A DNA stretch of 64,000 bases from Vibrio toranzoniae (lineage in GTDB: Bacteria; Pseudomonadota; Gammaproteobacteria; Enterobacterales; Vibrionaceae), in contig NZ_AP025514.1 in assembly GCF_024347655.1 (NCBI RefSeq), positions 1,674,001 through 1,738,000 of the forward strand, read 5' to 3'. A program made the translations under genes and the position numbers. A model generated the notes under the pieces. It searched no databases, was not told the DNA's origin, and saw nothing but the letters and a program-made list of their open reading frames with translations. This document shows, in pieces, positions 45,380-55,516 of the stretch (its first letter is position 1; each line of letters starts with the position of its first letter).

Positions 45380-46138
45380 CTAGCCAAACAAAAGATAACT
45401 TTGGTTTTTGACGGAGATGCTTGTTACTTGCGTGTTGAACACAGACTCAAGTTGCTCTGGAGCCAGCACTTGTGCCGCAGAACCAGAAGCTTGTAAAACG
45501 CCCTTGTCGAGCAGTAGCACTTGGTCAGCATGTCTCAAGGTCCGGTTCAGATCGTGGTTTGCCATGATCACCGCAATGCCTTTTTGGGCAACTCGTTCAA
45601 TGAGTTTGTAGAGCAAAGCTTCTTGTGCAATATCCAACGGTGCCGCTGGCTCATCGAGAATCAATAACTTTGCGTATGGGTTAAGTGTCGGCCAAATCTG
45701 TAAACACATACCCGCCAAGCGAACACGTTGCCATTCGCCACCAGATAAAGCTTGGATTGAACGATGAAGCTTATCTGCAATGTCTAGCATCTGGCTGATC
45801 TCAGCCAAAGCAACATTAATTTCAGCATCAAGGCCATGTGATGAGCTTGGCAGAGACAACGCAAGATATTGGAACACTTCTAAGTTGAAGGCGGGTCTTG
45901 CGCTTTGGCACAAGTAGGCACGATGCAGTGATAAGTCTTGCAGCGACAACTCTGATAAGTCTTGCTCATCGAGCTTGATATCGCCTTTGTGCCCATCACC
46001 AATGCCCGAGATAGCCTCAAGTAAGGTACTTTTCCCGCTGCCATTGGGGCCGATAACGTGAGTCACCTGCCCCTGTTTGAGCTCAAATGAGAGCGGTAAT
46101 AAACGAGCGCCGACGCTCAGGCTCTTAATTTGAATCAT
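45380..46138 (-). CDS. btuD: Vitamin B12 ABC transporter ATP-binding protein
   Basis: A 252-residue ABC ATPase with Walker [10 protein letters not shown], signature [12 protein letters not shown] and Walker [13 protein letters not shown]. It overlaps btuC by 14 bases, so the two are translationally coupled. With BtuC it forms the BtuCD pump for cobalamin from BtuF. The nearby cobUST-cobC salvage genes support a cobalamin rather than siderophore substrate. Confidence 0.9.
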   Translation of the reverse strand: MIQIKSLSVGARLLPLSFELKQGQVTHVIGPNGSGKSTLLEAISGIGDGHKGDIKLDEQDLSELSLQDLSLHRAYLCQSARPAFNLEVFQYLALSLPSSSHGLDAEINVALAEISQMLDIADKLHRSIQALSGGEWQRVRLAGMCLQIWPTLNPYAKLLILDEPAAPLDIAQEALLYKLIERVAQKGIAVIMANHDLNRTLRHADQVLLLDKGVLQASGSAAQVLAPEQLESVFNTQVTSISVKNQSYLLFG

Positions 46139-47120
46139 GATTTTTAATTAACATCCAAATGAAGATAGGCGCACCGACACTGGTGGTCATCACACCCAAA
46201 GGTAATTCTGCAGAATCTAATAAAGTACGCGCGCAAATATCAGCAAACACCAACAATGCAGCACCCGCAACAGCAGACAAAGGAAGCAGGTATTTGTTGT
46301 CAGTACCAATCGCTAAACGAAGTAAGTGTGGCACAACTAAGCCCACAAAGCTGATCACGCCGCCTAATGCCACGGCACAGCCGACCAAAATAGACACAGC
46401 GAAGATTAAGCGCCAACGTAACTTAGGTACATTCACGCCCAACTGAGCAGCGTGTGTCTCCCCTATCATCATTTTGTCTAGCTTACTGCCTTGCAAGCAC
46501 AACCAAATGATCACGGGAATCATCATTAACGTCAGCGAGTGCTGGTACCAAGTCACGCCACCTAAGCTGCCCATTAGCCAGTACATCAATAAACGAAGGC
46601 TGAGGTCGTCACTAAAATAGAACGCCCATGTCACCATCGCACCAGAAAGAATGCCTAATGCGACCCCCACCAACAGCAGCTTGGCCGTGGTGAGCCGCAT
46701 CACTTTAACCATGCTCACCAGAATGACGGTGAAACAGAGCGAGCCTAAAACGGCGGCAATCATGAAGAGTTCTGGAGTCGGAGCAAACGGTAAGAAGAAC
46801 AGTACTATCACCATGGCTAGGCTTGCACCGCCAGAAATGCCGAGCACACCTGGTTCTGCCAATACGTTGCCTAATAACACTTGTAAGCTTGCGCCAGATA
46901 CCGCTAACCCTGCCCCGATAGCAATAGCGGCCAATAATCGAGGTAAGCGTAAATCAATCAGTAGTTTTTGTTCTAACGTGGACAAGGTGCCCAGAGGGGA
47001 AATGAAGAGATCGCCAACCATTAAGTAAATGGCACTCAGCGCGACAAGCAGTGCTGCCATCAGATAAATGGCTCTAGTCCATTTGCGCTGTTTTTGGTGA
47101 AGAAGTTGTTGGAAATCCAT
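46125..47120 (-). CDS. btuC: Vitamin B12 ABC transporter permease
   Basis: A 331-residue FecCD-family permease with about ten membrane helices and the conserved [13 protein letters not shown] and [15 protein letters not shown] segments, the latter being the loop that contacts the ATPase. It is first of the btuCD pair; no cobalamin riboswitch was recognised upstream. Substrate assignment rests on the overlap with btuD and the family. Confidence 0.9.
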   Translation of the reverse strand: MDFQQLLHQKQRKWTRAIYLMAALLVALSAIYLMVGDLFISPLGTLSTLEQKLLIDLRLPRLLAAIAIGAGLAVSGASLQVLLGNVLAEPGVLGISGGASLAMVIVLFFLPFAPTPELFMIAAVLGSLCFTVILVSMVKVMRLTTAKLLLVGVALGILSGAMVTWAFYFSDDLSLRLLMYWLMGSLGGVTWYQHSLTLMMIPVIIWLCLQGSKLDKMMIGETHAAQLGVNVPKLRWRLIFAVSILVGCAVALGGVISFVGLVVPHLLRLAIGTDNKYLLPLSAVAGAALLVFADICARTLLDSAELPLGVMTTSVGAPIFIWMLIKNHDSN

Positions 47121-47253
47121 ATCAAGCTACTTTGAAAATGTTCGCGTAACCTTACCTGTATCCCCAAATAAACTCAAGGCTCACACCGTAATGTGAACCT
47201 TGATATTTCAACCAGTTGAGCGGTTGTTTTCGTCGTTTAAACCCGTGTCGATA

Positions 47254-48282
47254 TTAATCGTACACAAGCTGACCGTGGTCGAATCGTGTTTCAACTTCAC
47301 ACACCATTAGGGCCGCTCGTTGACCAATAGCAACATTACGGTTAGGGAACACCACGGCTTCGTTTTCATTCTTCGCCATTAACGGTTTATCACCATCATG
47401 GCCGAAGACTTCACCGTGCTTGAACGCGGTAAAGTTCTCTACAGAATCTGAGAACATGAAATCGAAATCATCATGCAAACGAACAATGGTTCGGCTCACA
47501 CGATAAGTAATCGTTCGCTTGGGTAAATGCTCTGGCTCAACTTCAGCAATCAAGTTACGCATCGCCAAGTCAAAAGCCGTTAGTTTATCAAGTTGGTTCT
47601 CACCAATTCTCGCGACCTGCCCTAGCTCCATTGTCAGAGCTTGCGCTTCGAAGTTTTCAGCGCTGTACCAACTGAACGTGCTGGTTGGTGCATTCGACAA
47701 CAACACCGCTTCAACGTGAGCACTGTTAATGAAATCAAACAGCGCTTTGCTGCGGACTTCGTGGCGAACCTTAGGGCTCACTGCGAATGAGTAATGCTTA
47801 GATAAACGGATTGCACAGTGCAAATCTAGATGCCAGCGAGTGGCAGGTTCCGTATTCTTGTAAAACTCAGTCACCAAGAACTTCAAGTTCTTCGCGATAT
47901 CCACTTCTCGATTACTCTCGTGCTGTTTTTCATCAAACAGGCGATTCATGTTCACATCAAGAAAACGAGTATGTGCGTTGGTTGCTTCTGGGTGAGCAAT
48001 GATGAACAAACATCTTGCTGCCACTACTTGGAAGCCTGTTTCAATATCCTCAATGAGCTTATCGATCAGCTCCATTGGTGAAGTTTCGTCACCATGAACA
48101 CCGGTTGAAAAAATGATGTTCTTGGTTTCAGAATTAAAATCCGCGGGAATCACTTCCAAGACACCGCGTTGATGAAGCTTAATTTGAACACCGTTACTCA
48201 GTACGGTCTGTCCTGCAAACACTTCTTGCTCAAGATCTAGGCTGTCAAAAAGAAATGATTGGCGAAAGAGGGTCTTCGTCAT
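47254..48282 (-). CDS. astE: Succinylglutamate desuccinylase
   Basis: A 342-residue zinc carboxypeptidase-like enzyme that releases glutamate and succinate in the last step of the AST arginine-degradation pathway. Zinc ligands appear in TGVHGDET (H and E) and LDLHCAIR (H). The rest of the ast operon is not adjacent, as is usual in Vibrio. An imperfect hairpin at 47175-47202 may end its transcript. Confidence 0.9.
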   Translation of the reverse strand: MTKTLFRQSFLFDSLDLEQEVFAGQTVLSNGVQIKLHQRGVLEVIPADFNSETKNIIFSTGVHGDETSPMELIDKLIEDIETGFQVVAARCLFIIAHPEATNAHTRFLDVNMNRLFDEKQHESNREVDIAKNLKFLVTEFYKNTEPATRWHLDLHCAIRLSKHYSFAVSPKVRHEVRSKALFDFINSAHVEAVLLSNAPTSTFSWYSAENFEAQALTMELGQVARIGENQLDKLTAFDLAMRNLIAEVEPEHLPKRTITYRVSRTIVRLHDDFDFMFSDSVENFTAFKHGEVFGHDGDKPLMAKNENEAVVFPNRNVAIGQRAALMVCEVETRFDHGQLVYD

Positions 48283-48541
48283 GCGCTACTCCTTAATTGC
48301 ACGGCCGTATGTTAATAAATTGTACATAGAAATTGTGTTGCTAGGATCGCACTTATCAACAGAGACTCCGTTTTCACTCACAAATACTACCCATATATTT
48401 TTATATTACCTGATGATCTTTACTCACCGACATCTGTTCCAAATAACTTTCTCTATTTAGAGTCACTTTTAGCTATCTCAGCAAGATAAGAGCCACGTAA
48501 GCTAACACAGCTCTTACCTGCTATGAACAGATTGAGATCAA

Positions 48542-50338
48542 TTAATCTTCCTGATTGAGCAATCTTTCAAATTCATCAATTTGAACTTTGACCATGTCGA
48601 TGCTTTGTTGCCAGAAATCGGCCTGAGTCAGGTCCATTCCCAAATGTTTTTGAACCACTTCTTCCGCCATCATGCTGCCAGTATCACGAAGTAAAGAGAC
48701 ATAATCTTCGTAGAACTGTTCACCTTTTGCATCTCGCTGCGCGTAAACACCTTTGCTGAACAGGTAACCGAACAGATATGGATAGTTATAGAAACTCACT
48801 TGAGAAATGCTGAAGTGCAATTTGCTCGCCCAGAAGTAAGGATCAGCTTCTGTCATTGCATCGCCGTACCACTCTTTCCAAGTGGTTTCCATCAAGTCGC
48901 ACAACTGTTTAGCTGTCAGTTCGCCTTTCTCACGTTGCTCGTAAAACGCTTTTTCAAACTCGAAACGCACTGGAATGTTCACCATCAAAGCGAGTGAAGA
49001 AGAAAGCTCTTCCCACAACATTTCGAGCTTCTCATTGCGTGTTTGTGCTTGTTGTAACAAGTGGTCACGAACGATATTCTCAGCAAAGATAGAAGCGGTT
49101 TCTGCCAGCGTCATTGGGTAGCGAGTCTTACACAAAGGCATGTCACGCATTACCCAATTGTGAAAAGCATGGCCGAGTTCATGCGCTAAAGTCATTAGAT
49201 TTGAGCGGCTACCACCCCAAGTCATGAAAACGAGCGGCGTACGTGTAGCAGCAAATTTAGTGCAGTAAGCCCCTAAACGCTTGTTGGCAGCAGGTGCAGC
49301 ATCAATCCAACCATTCTCAACCATCAAACCCACAAACTCAGCCATCTCTGGATTGACTTCATCAAAAGCAGTTTTGATTACTTCAATCGCCTCATCAAAA
49401 GAATAAAGCGTAGACTCGCTGTCACCGAGCGGTGGCATTGCCGCTAAATGGTTCCAAGGTTTCATTTCATCTAATCCGTGAACTTGTGCCATTAACAGAC
49501 CGGCTTTCTGTCCAATGTTACGATTAGCTTTTGCCACCGACATCATGGTGTCTAGTGTTTCTGGCACGATGCGGCTGCCGTGTAGGCTTGGATCAAGAAA
49601 ATGCACATCACTAATTTTCGAGCGCTTTTTGTTTTCTGTCAGTCGCCATCCCGCCAATGCATTTAGAATCGAAGCAAAAGATTCTTCGTGCGTCTTCATT
49701 GCGCTTTGAACCGCTCGCCATGCCGGTTCTTGTTTCTCGAATTCACTGCCATACAGTAAACTAACCGCTTGGGAAAAACCGAGAGCTTCTTCTTCACCTT
49801 GAACCTTTAAAGACAACTTCAAAGAACCCGTTAGGTTGTCGTATAAACGACCCCACGCGTCACGACCATCAACCTTCATTGCTGCTAATAGCTGCTCTTC
49901 AGCCACACTAAGTCTGCTGCTCGATAATTTTCGTGAACTTTCAATCGCAAAACGTTGGCCTGCGACATCCACACTTTCATGCTCTAGAACGGCATCAATA
50001 AATTCTGGTTCAGCGTGAATCAATGTGTCTTCATACGGGCTAAACGCTTGAGACATTTCAGAGTTCAACTTCGCGACACGGCCAAGCAATGCTTTGGCTT
50101 CTGTGTGTGTTGCATCTACCGATGCGTGGCAGTTGGCGAAAGTATTGATGGTGCTCAGTAACGTGCCAGCCGCTTCTGAAGTCTGAATGGCGTTTTGCAT
50201 TGCTAGAATGACATGGCGTATTTCAACATGCTGGTACAACAGCTCAATACACTGTTGAATGAGTTCAATATCCTGTTCGATTTTTGCATCATCTAGATCG
50301 CGATAAGCAATACTGAGATCCCAACTTGGTGTGGTCAT
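48542..50338 (-). CDS. pepF: Oligoendopeptidase F (M3 family)
   Basis: A 598-residue cytoplasmic zinc peptidase. The M3 active site is LAHELGHAFHNW with the third ligand Glu in TLAETASIFAEN. The N-terminal helical domain (about 1-200) is of the M3 oligopeptidase type that restricts entry to short peptides. Single gene, next to but not overlapping the cob genes. Confidence 0.92.
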   Translation of the reverse strand: MTTPSWDLSIAYRDLDDAKIEQDIELIQQCIELLYQHVEIRHVILAMQNAIQTSEAAGTLLSTINTFANCHASVDATHTEAKALLGRVAKLNSEMSQAFSPYEDTLIHAEPEFIDAVLEHESVDVAGQRFAIESSRKLSSSRLSVAEEQLLAAMKVDGRDAWGRLYDNLTGSLKLSLKVQGEEEALGFSQAVSLLYGSEFEKQEPAWRAVQSAMKTHEESFASILNALAGWRLTENKKRSKISDVHFLDPSLHGSRIVPETLDTMMSVAKANRNIGQKAGLLMAQVHGLDEMKPWNHLAAMPPLGDSESTLYSFDEAIEVIKTAFDEVNPEMAEFVGLMVENGWIDAAPAANKRLGAYCTKFAATRTPLVFMTWGGSRSNLMTLAHELGHAFHNWVMRDMPLCKTRYPMTLAETASIFAENIVRDHLLQQAQTRNEKLEMLWEELSSSLALMVNIPVRFEFEKAFYEQREKGELTAKQLCDLMETTWKEWYGDAMTEADPYFWASKLHFSISQVSFYNYPYLFGYLFSKGVYAQRDAKGEQFYEDYVSLLRDTGSMMAEEVVQKHLGMDLTQADFWQQSIDMVKVQIDEFERLLNQED

Positions 50339-50431
50339 GACTAAATTCCTTTCACGTGGGTAACGGCTAAAACCACCGTCTTACACTTTTAATATATTAA
50401 AAAATTGATATCACTGTGTATTTTTGATTGC

Positions 50432-51049
50432 TTACAGAACAGGCAGCCCTATCGCTTTAACGCTGATAAAGCTTTGTGCAAACTGAGTGACTTGAATATG
50501 GGTAATTGAGGCATTCTCAATCGATAATTTCGAGTACAAACTTGGATTTTTCCAATCAATATCAAGGCAGTGCGCTAGCAGAACTCGAATCACACCACCA
50601 TGAGTAATCAACAATAAATTATCACTTGGATCGCTAAAAAGTTGCGCCCAAGCTTGAGTTACTCTGTCGTGGAAGCTCTGTAAACTTTCGGCACCAGTCA
50701 GTTGATGGTTTGCAGGGTCTTGCCAAAACGTTTCTAGCATCAACCATTTATCTTTAATCTCATCAAATGCGACACCATCAACCTCCCCGAAATTCATTTC
50801 TTGAAAGCCTGATGCCGTCGACAGAGGTACAGACATGCGCTGTGCATACAGGTTTGCTAGATCACTGCATCGTCTTAATGGCGAGGTAACCACACCATCA
50901 AAAGAGACATCGTGTTGCACCAAGGCTTCACAAATCTGCTGTTGAAGGTTTGGGTTAACCAATACGTCAGATACACCGTTCAGAGCCGTTTTACCTTCTA
51001 CTTTTCCATGCCTCAGCAAGTAGATATTTTTGGTTGTTCCATTTTCCAT
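50432..51049 (-). CDS. cobC: Alpha-ribazole phosphatase-like histidine phosphatase
   Basis: A 205-residue histidine phosphatase from the ATG at 51049; a TTG at 51082 would overlap cobU and has poor support. The catalytic motif LLRHGKVEG lies near the N-terminus and the second His is in LLITHGGVIRV. It removes phosphate from alpha-ribazole phosphate or its cobamide in B12 nucleotide-loop assembly. It is the last gene of the cobT-cobS-cobU-cobC operon, which supports that role over a generic phosphatase. Confidence 0.85.
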   Translation of the reverse strand: MENGTTKNIYLLRHGKVEGKTALNGVSDVLVNPNLQQQICEALVQHDVSFDGVVTSPLRRCSDLANLYAQRMSVPLSTASGFQEMNFGEVDGVAFDEIKDKWLMLETFWQDPANHQLTGAESLQSFHDRVTQAWAQLFSDPSDNLLLITHGGVIRVLLAHCLDIDWKNPSLYSKLSIENASITHIQVTQFAQSFISVKAIGLPVL

Positions 51050-51075
51050 GTGTGTACCTAAACTTAGGAATGAGT

Positions 51076-51651
51076 CTAACAATTCGACGATTTCAAGATC
51101 AATGGCAACCCTGCGGCGACCAATGTGACTCGTTCAACCACGCGAGCTAATGCTTGGTTCATGCGCCCCGCATTATCAACAAACAAGCGCGATACTTTTC
51201 CTAGCGGAACCACACCAAGCCCAACTTCGTTAGACACGATGATAATTTGCGCCGGACTTTGCCCTACGACTTGCACCAAGTCTTCGACCATTACTTCAAC
51301 CTGTTGATTGGTTGCGTCATCGCCCAATTCAAAGATGATGTTGTTAAGCCATAGTGTTAAGCAATCAATCAGCACCACATCACCTTGATTAAATGACAGC
51401 AGTTTCGTGGCTAATTCGACAGGCACTTCATGCTCAGTCCACTGTTCACTACGGCGATCTTTATGATGAGCGATGCGTTCTCGCATTTCATCGTCTAGAT
51501 AGGTGGCAGTCGCTATGTAATGCAAACGCCCATTTGAACATCCAGTCAGGGCACTTAACGCTTGTTGCTCTGCATAACTCGATTTACCAGAACGAGCGCC
51601 ACCTAAAACAAGATGGTGATTAAGCTGATGATCTTGATTATTCGTTGTCAT
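51076..51651 (-). CDS. cobU: Adenosylcobinamide kinase / guanylyltransferase
   Basis: A 191-residue bifunctional enzyme. The P-loop GGARSGKSSYAE lies near the N-terminus, with the family's IATATYLDDEM and HKDRRSEQW segments, where the His accepts GMP, and VSNEVGLGVVP. It phosphorylates and then guanylylates adenosylcobinamide. Part of the salvage operon with cobT and cobS upstream. Confidence 0.95.
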   Translation of the reverse strand: MTTNNQDHQLNHHLVLGGARSGKSSYAEQQALSALTGCSNGRLHYIATATYLDDEMRERIAHHKDRRSEQWTEHEVPVELATKLLSFNQGDVVLIDCLTLWLNNIIFELGDDATNQQVEVMVEDLVQVVGQSPAQIIIVSNEVGLGVVPLGKVSRLFVDNAGRMNQALARVVERVTLVAAGLPLILKSSNC

Positions 51652-51673
51652 AGTTCGCCCTTAAAGCTTCGAG

Positions 51674-52483
51674 TCAGCATAGGAATCCGTTATAAAAAGC
51701 AGCGGTAAATACAACGTAAATCATCAACTCCATCAATTGTTGAGCCGCACCCAAACAGTCACCAGTAAAGCCGCCAATTCGTGCCATTAGCCACTTTTTG
51801 AAGCTCACTCTAAACAAACAAGCAATCACAGCTAAAACAAACGTAAACGCCAACCCAAACCACAAGCTTGGCAACAGACCAACCAAAATAAGGAAAACAA
51901 GTTCGCCCTTGGTTTGTTTGTTGGCCAGTGGCTTACTTTTACTGGTATCTAGATCGCTCACATAAGGCATGTCATAAATCAGTGATGCGGCAATCGCGCG
52001 GCTAAAGGTGTAGCTCGTGACGATCACCATAAACAGCCCGGTCATGCTGACAAGCTCATTCAATAGCACCCATTTTCCAAACAGAGCCATGACGAGAGCA
52101 GATGCGCCGTATGTACCAATGCGACTGTCTTTCATAATGGTCAATCGGCGTTCCAACGTCATGCCGCCACCAATGCCATCCGCCATATCGGTTAAACCAT
52201 CTTCATGGAACGCACCGGTAAGCATCAAGCTAAAACTCATCATCAAGAAGATGGCCACTGCACTCGGCAGTATGGCATCGAGTAGCAAAAACACACCGCC
52301 ACACAGAACACCGAGTAACAAACCAACCGTTGAAAAGTAACGCCCAGAACGGTTCATTCGCTCCGATGAATAGGGTGTATTCTTCGGCATTGGCAAACGA
52401 GAAAAGAAGCCCATTGCCAATGAAAACAGTTGCCATTGATAAACAGCGCGATCTTTCAATGATCTTTCTGGTGCATCACTCAT
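51674..52483 (-). CDS. cobS: Adenosylcobinamide-GDP ribazoletransferase (cobalamin synthase)
   Basis: A 269-residue integral membrane protein with several hydrophobic helices and the CobS motif GAFHEDGLTDMADGIGGG, whose acidic residues bind metal. It joins activated cobinamide and alpha-ribazole to make adenosylcobalamin. Its start overlaps the cobT stop by one base. Confidence 0.95.
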   Translation of the reverse strand: MSDAPERSLKDRAVYQWQLFSLAMGFFSRLPMPKNTPYSSERMNRSGRYFSTVGLLLGVLCGGVFLLLDAILPSAVAIFLMMSFSLMLTGAFHEDGLTDMADGIGGGMTLERRLTIMKDSRIGTYGASALVMALFGKWVLLNELVSMTGLFMVIVTSYTFSRAIAASLIYDMPYVSDLDTSKSKPLANKQTKGELVFLILVGLLPSLWFGLAFTFVLAVIACLFRVSFKKWLMARIGGFTGDCLGAAQQLMELMIYVVFTAAFYNGFLC

Positions 52484-53511
52484 TAAACAGTGACTCCTGC
52501 ACTTTCGAAGCTCGCCATGTTGTTATAGAACTCGGCTGCCGCACGAATAATTGGCATAGCTAGAGCTGCACCCGTGCCCTCGCCCAATCTCAATCCAAGA
52601 TCGAGCAGCGGTTCAGCGTCTAGCAGCTCTAATAAGATTTTGTGCCCGGACTCTTCAGAGCGATGTGCAAAGATCATGTAGTCACGGCAATTCGGTTCAA
52701 TTAAGGTCGCGACATACGCAGCGACTGACACAATAAAACCATCGACCAATACTGGAATTCTGTTTTGATAAGCGCCAAGGAAAGCACCGACCATTTGCAC
52801 TATTTCGTAACCACCGACTTGAGCTAAAATCGATTTAGGATCGAGTCCTTTGCAGCGAGCAACACCTTGCTCAACCACGGCCACTTTGCGGGTAAGCTGT
52901 TGGTTGTTGATACCGGTACCTAATCCAACACATTCAACCGCAGTCCGGTTTGTTAGCGCACTTAAAATCGCTGAAGCGCTGCTTGTGTTGCCGATACCCA
53001 TTTCACCAAACATGATGACATTCGAACCGTTCGAAATAGTTTTGGAAACAAGCTGAGCGCCGAGTTCTATGCCTCGTTCCACCGCTTCTAAGCTCATCGC
53101 CGCTTCATTAGCAAAGTTATTGGTTCGAGTACCCAAACGCTGGGATATCAGCATCGGGCTCTCAGATTCGACTGGTAACAAAATTCCTGTGTCGACCACC
53201 TTAATATCGATATCATTCACTGCACAAAAACAGTTAATCGCCGCGCCGCCGTTTAAGAAATTCAACACCATCTGCTGTGTAACTGCACTTGGAGCAATAC
53301 TCACGCCTTCATCAGCAATACCATGATCGCCTGCAAAAATGATGATGCTCGGCTTATTCAATTCGATGTGTTCAACCGCAGACTCTTGACCCTGACTTTG
53401 AATTAGAGCCAGTTGATGAGCGACCTTTTCCAGTAAACCAAGAGCGCCTATCGGCTTAGTTTTTTGGTCAATGCGATGTTGGATGTGCTGTGAGTATTTT
53501 GTATCTAGCAT
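52483..53511 (-). CDS. cobT: Nicotinate-nucleotide:dimethylbenzimidazole phosphoribosyltransferase
   Basis: A 342-residue enzyme that makes alpha-ribazole phosphate, the lower-ligand nucleotide of B12. Family features: the PIGALGLLE start region, [25 protein letters not shown] and the catalytic Glu in [12 protein letters not shown]. First gene of the four-gene cobTSUC salvage operon. Confidence 0.95.
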   Translation of the reverse strand: MLDTKYSQHIQHRIDQKTKPIGALGLLEKVAHQLALIQSQGQESAVEHIELNKPSIIIFAGDHGIADEGVSIAPSAVTQQMVLNFLNGGAAINCFCAVNDIDIKVVDTGILLPVESESPMLISQRLGTRTNNFANEAAMSLEAVERGIELGAQLVSKTISNGSNVIMFGEMGIGNTSSASAILSALTNRTAVECVGLGTGINNQQLTRKVAVVEQGVARCKGLDPKSILAQVGGYEIVQMVGAFLGAYQNRIPVLVDGFIVSVAAYVATLIEPNCRDYMIFAHRSEESGHKILLELLDAEPLLDLGLRLGEGTGAALAMPIIRAAAEFYNNMASFESAGVTV

Positions 53512-53583
53512 AAAATTAGTGGCACTTAGGTTAAGGTATGAGGTTTAGCGCTCTTATTCGGCTGAAGCTAAAATAGATAACGC

Positions 53584-54195
53584 TTACTTAGGACGAGCGA
53601 CAGAGAACACATTGGATAGCGTGGCGTATTCACCCCCACCCAATCGAGATAAAGGATCCAATGCTAGTGCATCAATCTTCAAGCGATCGCTCTCTTTATC
53701 GATCACACCTTCAGAGATATACACCAGTTCAACCTGAGCAAAGATAAGGCTTTGCGGTACTTCACCGACTTCTTTAACTTCATACAATGTGCAACCAAAA
53801 GCCACAGCGCACTGCTTCAATCTAGGTAAAGAAAAGCCTTCAAACTCAACCAACTCGATATTATTCGCGGTTACTTCAGACTCACCATGATCGAGCGTGG
53901 CTGCCGTGGCCGTCATTACTTCGGCAGAACTTGATGAAGCGATATGTATGACCAACTTGCCCGTTTCAAGGGCATTTCGAGTGGTGTCTTTGATTTCTCC
54001 CGACGGCTTTTTACCAACCGACAACATAAGTAATGGCGGGTTACTTGAAACAGGCGTGAAATAAGAGAAAGGCGCTAAGTTGAACGCTTGATCAGAAGAT
54101 TCCGTCAATGCCCATGCAATAGGCCTAGGCACAACAGTCTGTGTCATTAGATGGTAGATCTGAGTAGGAGCAAGAGTATCAAGTTTTAGGTTCAT
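53584..54195 (-). CDS. Flavin reductase-like FMN-binding protein
   Basis: A 203-residue protein of the flavin reductase-like split-barrel family. PRPIAWALTESSDQAFNLAPFSYFT (in part) is the typical FMN-binding start, followed by SNPPLLMLSVGKK. It likely binds FMN and acts as a reductase or oxidoreductase; the partner is unknown. It is the gene next upstream of cobT (73-base gap) on the same strand, so co-transcription is possible. Confidence 0.85.
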   Translation of the reverse strand: MNLKLDTLAPTQIYHLMTQTVVPRPIAWALTESSDQAFNLAPFSYFTPVSSNPPLLMLSVGKKPSGEIKDTTRNALETGKLVIHIASSSSAEVMTATAATLDHGESEVTANNIELVEFEGFSLPRLKQCAVAFGCTLYEVKEVGEVPQSLIFAQVELVYISEGVIDKESDRLKIDALALDPLSRLGGGEYATLSNVFSVARPK

Positions 54196-54637
54196 AGCTC
54201 ATCCTTGGTCTATGTGGAATATGAGTCAGTTTACGTGTTAAGCAACCCGGTATCTATGGTTATGTAACAGAAACGCAGAGAGTGTTCTTAATTTAAACAG
54301 TTCAGCTTCTTTTCTGAACAAAACAATCATAAAACATAAAATTCATACCAACTAACCGCAAATCTCAATCACTTACCTTTGTCACTTTTATCTCTGATAC
54401 AAACAGCTCGCATGAATCATAATATCTCTATTAATAAGCACTCTATAAATAAACTCGAGATTAATAAAAGCTCACACCTTAACTCCCGGCAGTCTTTTGG
54501 CTTTCTATCTCACCACATTTTTTAAAATCTGGTTTACTTATTAAGCAACCTTCAAAAACTATCTTTAAATTTTATTCGCTTAAAATTAAAACACTGTTTA
54601 TATTAAACAAGCACTTGCAAGCAGGTTAAGGATAGCT
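54196..54637. other. AT-rich intergenic region
   Basis: No gene seen. Contains a small GTTCAG/CTGAAC hairpin near 54300 and the probable promoters of the two divergent flanking genes. Confidence 0.5.
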
Positions 54638-55333
54638 ATGAGCATTTCTGGAGACAAAACATCGGTCGTTGTAGCTGGCGCTACAGGGCTAATCGGCCGT
54701 CATGTAATGAGCTTGCTCATCGATGAACCCGCGGTTGACCATATCTATGCCTTATCCCGAAGAGCATTAGATTCACAGTATAACTCCGACAAACTTCACA
54801 CACTCATTCACAGTGATCTGCAAGTCACGAGTTGGGACGATACCAAAGCAACGCCTAATCTCGGGGTTATCTGCTTAGGTACAACCAAGAAAAAGGCAGG
54901 TTCAAAAGAAGCACTACGCAAAGTCGATGTTGAACTTGTCAGCCAAGTAGCCCAATCCATGAAGTTTCTCGGCGTCCAACGAGTTGCAGTGGTGTCAAGT
55001 TACGGCGCGTCGCCAGATTCTTATTCACATTACCTTCGCTGCAAAGGGCAAATGGAGCAAAACCTAAAACGTATCGGTTTCAAACAACTTTTTATAGCGC
55101 GCCCGGGGCCACTGATTGGTGATAGAGATGAACCAAGGGCCGATGAAAAACTCCTACACAGTGTCTTTCCTCTGCTGTTGCCATTGATGTTTGGCAAATT
55201 CAAAAACCTTCGCCCGATTCAATCAAAAGATGTGGCACAAACCATGTTGTTCCGATTATTCGATAATAACTTCCAAAATGTCGAAATTTATTCTTCAAGT
55301 GACATGCTCAATTTATTAGCAAAATATCGCTAA
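54638..55333 (+). CDS. NAD(P)-binding Rossmann-fold protein (NmrA/HTATIP2-like)
   Basis: A 231-residue protein with the dinucleotide-binding motif VVAGATGLIGRHV at the N-terminus and a VVSSYGAS strand followed by YLRCKGQMEQNL, where a Tyr/Lys pair sits as in atypical short-chain dehydrogenases. ATG at 54638 with AAGGA upstream. The substrate is unknown. Single gene ahead of the cystine carrier. Confidence 0.8.
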   Translation: MSISGDKTSVVVAGATGLIGRHVMSLLIDEPAVDHIYALSRRALDSQYNSDKLHTLIHSDLQVTSWDDTKATPNLGVICLGTTKKKAGSKEALRKVDVELVSQVAQSMKFLGVQRVAVVSSYGASPDSYSHYLRCKGQMEQNLKRIGFKQLFIARPGPLIGDRDEPRADEKLLHSVFPLLLPLMFGKFKNLRPIQSKDVAQTMLFRLFDNNFQNVEIYSSSDMLNLLAKYR

Positions 55334-55516
55334 AAAGCTCATCTATTAATCACAATGTTGGATATCCATGCTCCCTAATGTGTGGATATTACTTATCGTT
55401 CTAATAAATTACTTTTCCTTATTTTACGTTTTGTTACAGAACGTTATCTTACCCTGCAGTATTCGCGCTAATACCTTAGCGCTCTATTAATTTGAAGTTA
55501 TTCATAAGGAAATTAA

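Noticed and set aside
53512..53583. Cobalamin riboswitch before the cob operon
   Set aside because: No B12-box-like core or suitable length of leader is visible between cobT and the flavin reductase-like gene.
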